A stretch of 64,000 bases of DNA, taken from assembly GCF_015351395.1 (NCBI RefSeq), contig NZ_JADKPV010000001.1, forward strand, positions 124,001 through 188,000, read 5' to 3'. Below the pieces are notes generated by a model. The model saw only the letters and a program-made list of their open reading frames with translations. It was not told where the DNA came from and did not search any database. The translations under genes were made by a program, and so were the position numbers. The DNA is from Savagea serpentis. GTDB lineage: Bacteria; Bacillota; Bacilli; Bacillales_A; Planococcaceae. Each line of letters begins with the position of its first letter. The stretch's first letter is position 1. Positions 61,129-64,000 of this stretch are shown piece by piece.

Positions 61129-63177
61129 ATGACGATTCAATATACAGATTCGATTACGCGTTTAAAAGGTGTCGGCCAAGCGACAGAAGAAAAATTGACA
61201 GAGCTCGGGATTGAAACGATTGAACAACTCATCTACACCTTTCCTCAAAGGCATGACGACTTTACATTAAGCGATTTAGAACGCGCTGAACATGGTCAAA
61301 AAATAACAGTGGAAGGCCGTATTGAAAGCCCAGCGACTGTCTTTTTCACAAGTCGTGGTCGGTCGCGACTGCAATTTCATTTAAAAGTCGGTCCTCATTT
61401 AATTAAAGTCGTCTTTTTTAACCAACATTATTTAAAGGATCGTTTAACGGCAGGAGAAATTGTGACGGTGAACGGGAAATGGGATCGTGGACGTCAAACG
61501 ATTACCGCACAAAAACATTTTCAAGGGCCCCAAACGGACGAAGAACAGATGGAGCCGGTTTATCGGTTAAAAGGAAAAATGCATCAAAAGACGTTTCGCA
61601 AGCTTATTCGTCAAGGACTCGATGCAACAAAAGGACAGCTCGTAGACCCTTTGCCCGAAGTCATTCGATTGCAAGAAGGACTACTGTCCATCGATGAAGC
61701 GCTGGAGCAGCTCCATTTTCCGACGTCGCCTGAAGAAAATGAACGGGCGCGACACCGTTTAAAATATGAAGAATTTTTCTTATTCCAATTGAAGATGATG
61801 GCGATGAAACAAAAGCGCAAAAAGCCAGGGACAGGAACGGTCATCGCCTATGACAATGACCGGTTAAAAGAGATGATTCAGTCGCTTCCCTTTGAAATGA
61901 CGAATGCGCAAAAGCGGGTCGTCAATGAAATTTGTCGCGATTTAAAAAGCGACATTCAAATGAATCGCTTACTGCAAGGGGATGTCGGTTCTGGAAAAAC
62001 AGCGGTTGCTGCGGTCGCGATGTTTGCGGCCATTACAGCGGGGAAGCAATGTGCCTTTATGGCTCCGACGGAAATTTTAGCGGAACAACATGCCGCTACA
62101 CTCGCCGATTGGTTGGAACCATTCGGTCTTCGCGTTGGATTTTTAGCAGGCTCGACACGAGTAAAAGCGCGTAGAGAATTGTTAGAATATTTAGCGACGG
62201 GGGAATTAAACGTGTTAATTGGAACGCATGCGCTCATCCAACCAGATGTCGTCTTTTATGATCTTGGACTCGTCATTACCGATGAGCAACATCGTTTCGG
62301 TGTTGAGCAGCGTCGTCTGTTAAAGGAGAAAGGTCAAACACCAGATGTGCTCTTTATGACAGCTACGCCGATTCCGCGTACACTAGCGGTCACGACATTC
62401 GGTGAAATGGACGTTTCCATCATCGATGAACTACCCGCAGGGCGAAAGAAAATCGAAACATATTGGATGAAAGAAGACGCTCTACTCCCTCTTTTAAAAA
62501 GAATGGAAGTGGAGCTCGAACAAGGTCGCCAAGCGTACGTCATATGTCCGCTCATTGAAGAGAGCGATAAACTCGACGTCCAAAACGCCGTAGACGTTCA
62601 TCAACAACTAGAACAATACTACGCGGATCGCTACGCGGTTGGATTGATGCACGGTCGCTTGCATAGCGATCAAAAAGATGCCGTCATGCGTGAATTTGCG
62701 GAAGGACGCGTCCACGTGCTCGTTTCCACGACAGTAGTAGAAGTTGGCGTGAACGTACCGAATGCGACATTCATGATCATTTATGATGCGACACGTTTCG
62801 GCCTTTCTCAATTACATCAATTGCGCGGGCGCATCGGGCGAGGAGAACATCAATCATATTGTATTTTACTCGCGGACCCGAAAAATGAAGAAGGGCGCGA
62901 GAGAATGCAGTCAATGGTGGCGACGACGGACGGTTTTTTACTCGCCGAAAAAGATTTGCAACTGCGTGGCAGTGGAGACTTATTCGGTACAAAGCAGAGC
63001 GGTATGCCTGATTTTCATTTCGGGGATCCAGTGAATGATTTTGCGCTCATGCAGCAAGTGCAACAACGAGCGACACAATTGCTCGAAACATCAGCATTTT
63101 GGGAAGAGGAACGATACGCGCCATTACGCAGTTATTTACATGAATCGAACGTTTTATCAGGAGAGCGAATCGATTAA
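61129..63177 (+). CDS. recG: ATP-dependent DNA helicase RecG
   Basis: A 682-residue helicase that remodels forks and Holliday junctions. An N-terminal wedge/OB domain (about 50-150) is followed by Walker A QGDVGSGKTAVA (about 284), DEQHRFGV (about 385), motif III MTATPIPRTLA, motif VI QLRGRIGRGEH and the C-terminal TRG-type region. An ATG 6 bases earlier (61123) is too close to AAAGGAG, so 61129 is preferred. Confidence 0.97.
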   Translation: MTIQYTDSITRLKGVGQATEEKLTELGIETIEQLIYTFPQRHDDFTLSDLERAEHGQKITVEGRIESPATVFFTSRGRSRLQFHLKVGPHLIKVVFFNQHYLKDRLTAGEIVTVNGKWDRGRQTITAQKHFQGPQTDEEQMEPVYRLKGKMHQKTFRKLIRQGLDATKGQLVDPLPEVIRLQEGLLSIDEALEQLHFPTSPEENERARHRLKYEEFFLFQLKMMAMKQKRKKPGTGTVIAYDNDRLKEMIQSLPFEMTNAQKRVVNEICRDLKSDIQMNRLLQGDVGSGKTAVAAVAMFAAITAGKQCAFMAPTEILAEQHAATLADWLEPFGLRVGFLAGSTRVKARRELLEYLATGELNVLIGTHALIQPDVVFYDLGLVITDEQHRFGVEQRRLLKEKGQTPDVLFMTATPIPRTLAVTTFGEMDVSIIDELPAGRKKIETYWMKEDALLPLLKRMEVELEQGRQAYVICPLIEESDKLDVQNAVDVHQQLEQYYADRYAVGLMHGRLHSDQKDAVMREFAEGRVHVLVSTTVVEVGVNVPNATFMIIYDATRFGLSQLHQLRGRIGRGEHQSYCILLADPKNEEGRERMQSMVATTDGFLLAEKDLQLRGSGDLFGTKQSGMPDFHFGDPVNDFALMQQVQQRATQLLETSAFWEEERYAPLRSYLHESNVLSGERID

Positions 63178-63190
63178 TTGTACTTACGTA

Positions 63191-63219
63191 TTGCAATATT
63201 ACAAGAAAATTTATATACT
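63191..63219 (+). promoter_or_regulatory. Promoter of fapR-plsX
   Basis: TTGCAA (63191-63196), a 17-base spacer and TATACT (63214-63219). The transcription start would fall inside the FapR operator. Confidence 0.7.
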
Positions 63220-63223
63220 GTTC

Positions 63224-63240
63224 TTAGTACCAAGTGCTAA
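63224..63240 (+). promoter_or_regulatory. FapR operator
   Basis: TTAGTACCAAGTGCTAA, a near-perfect palindrome matching the known FapR site pattern TTAGTACCxxGTxCTAA. It sits 5 bases after the -10, so bound FapR should block initiation. Malonyl-CoA releases FapR, giving feedback control of fatty acid and phospholipid genes. Confidence 0.9.
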
Positions 63241-63257
63241 TCGGAAAGGACAAGACG

Positions 63258-63836
63258 ATGAAATTAAGAAAACGAGAACGTCAAATTGAATTAGAACGTC
63301 TGTTAAAAACGAATCCGTTCATGACAGACGAAGAACTCGCTGAACATTTCACAGTCAGTGTCCAGACGATTCGCCTCGATCGGATGGAGTGCCGCATTCC
63401 AGAGTTGCGCAAGCGAATGGAAGAAGTGGCGACTCAAAACTTTGAAGAAGAAGTGAAATCGCTCGGGACAGATGAAGTGATCGGCGATATTATAAATATA
63501 GAATTAGACAAAACGGCGATTTCGATTTTTGATGTGCAAGAAGAGCATGTGTTCCAACGAAATCAAATTGCGCGTGGTCACCATTTATTCGCTCAAGCGA
63601 ATTCATTAGCCGTTGCAGTGATGAATGACGATCTCGCGCTTACGGTGAAAGCGACGATTCATTTCGTTCAGCCTGTCACTGTCGGAGATCGCGTCATCGC
63701 GCGCGCAACAGTAGCGAAAGAAAAAACAGAACTGAATCGAACGATCGTCGATATCGAGTCAGCTGTCAAACAAAAAATTGTTTTTCGTGGCACGTTTGAA
63801 ATGTATCGTTCGAATGATCGGAAAGGGTCTGAATGA
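63258..63836 (+). CDS. fapR: Fatty acid biosynthesis transcriptional repressor FapR
   Basis: A 192-residue regulator: an N-terminal DeoR-like helix-turn-helix (about 5-55, [21 protein letters not shown] in two halves, EELAEHF and SVQTIRLDR), a linker and a hot-dog fold that binds malonyl-CoA (about 75-185, with [16 protein letters not shown]). The frame opens 8 codons upstream across the operator, but the ATG at 63258 after AAAGGA is preferred. Its stop overlaps the plsX start region. Confidence 0.95.
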   Translation: MKLRKRERQIELERLLKTNPFMTDEELAEHFTVSVQTIRLDRMECRIPELRKRMEEVATQNFEEEVKSLGTDEVIGDIINIELDKTAISIFDVQEEHVFQRNQIARGHHLFAQANSLAVAVMNDDLALTVKATIHFVQPVTVGDRVIARATVAKEKTELNRTIVDIESAVKQKIVFRGTFEMYRSNDRKGSE

Positions 63837-64000
63837 TGATGAGATTAGCAGTAGATGGAATGGGTGGGGACAATGCCCCGCAATCGATTATAGAAGGTAT
63901 TTACTTAGGATTAGAAGCATATCCAAATTTGCATGTCCAACTGTACGGAGACGAAGCGAAAATGGCTTCTTATGTGAAACAACATGACCGCCTCACCGTC
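63836..64000 (+). CDS. plsX: Phosphate acyltransferase PlsX (C-terminus off window)
   Basis: The first 55 codons. MRLAVDGMGGDNAP is the PlsX N-terminal signature (usual AVDAMGGDxAP, here Gly for Ala). PlsX makes acyl-phosphate from acyl-ACP for phospholipid synthesis. Three consecutive ATGs (63833, 63836, 63839) are possible starts; I choose the middle one from its 8-base spacing to AAAGGG. The gene continues past 64000. Confidence 0.93.
   Translation, partial: MMRLAVDGMGGDNAPQSIIEGIYLGLEAYPNLHVQLYGDEAKMASYVKQHDRLTV

Overview
The window is a stretch of low-to-moderate GC Firmicute chromosome. Its gene order follows the conserved Bacillus ylb - mraZ/dcw - ylm - ileS/lspA - pyr - gmk/priA/fmt - prpC/prkC - recG - fapR/plsX backbone. 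bshC (bacillithiol), YlbF/YlbG/YlbN, Sbp, DUF881 genes, a T-box on ileS, PyrR attenuators and a FapR operator all point to Bacillales. Sporulation genes that normally interrupt this backbone (ylbJ, spoVD, spoVE, spoIIGA-sigE-sigG) are absent from their usual places, so a non-sporulating member of the Planococcaceae/Caryophanaceae is the best guess. That placement is inference. I see no rRNA, tRNA, IS element, prophage, CRISPR array or defence island.

Layout. 1-11.8 kb: an AI-2E/YtvI-type permease (cut by the window edge), yugN, and the ylb block (ylbC, ricF/ylbF, ylbG, rsmD, coaD, ylbL, tmcAL/ylbM, ylbN, rpmF, panE, DUF3397). Three poorly known genes are inserted in it. 11.8-28.1 kb: bshC and the division/wall cluster mraZ-rsmH-ftsL-pbpB-mraY-murD-divIB-ylxW-ylxX-sbp-ftsA-ftsZ, then ylmE-sepF-ylmG-ylmH-divIVA. 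28.1-32.7 kb: T-box-controlled ileS, lspA and an rluD-type pseudouridine synthase. 32.7-44.5 kb: a complete UMP operon, pyrR-P-B-C-AA-AB-K-D-F-E, with two PyrR attenuators. 44.5-64 kb: rqcH on the minus strand, then gmk-rpoZ-coaBC-priA-def-fmt-rsmB-prpC-prkC-rsgA-rpe-thiN, rpmB on the minus strand, yloU-fakA(yloV), recG, fapR and the start of plsX.

Most genes are tightly packed, often with ATGA, GTGA or TTGA overlaps, and form functional modules. These are septum assembly and lipid II synthesis, pyrimidine synthesis, translation start and end processing (def, fmt, rsmB, rsmH, rsmD, rqcH), CoA synthesis (coaD, panE, coaBC) and wall sensing (two PASTA domains on the PBP, three on PrkC).

The most notable observations are these. 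(1) The carbamoyl-phosphate synthase small subunit PyrAA has Gly at the position of the catalytic glutaminase Cys, with other conserved active-site residues also changed. (2) rsmH can only encode its conserved N-terminus if translation starts at a CTG codon. (3) A strong two-part hairpin is centred exactly on the overlapping stop codons of the convergent ylbL and tmcAL genes. (4) The second PyrR binding loop carries pair-preserving (covarying) changes. (5) Two unassigned proteins and one tentative DUF-family protein lie in the ylb block. Nothing in the window is clearly an undescribed multi-gene system.
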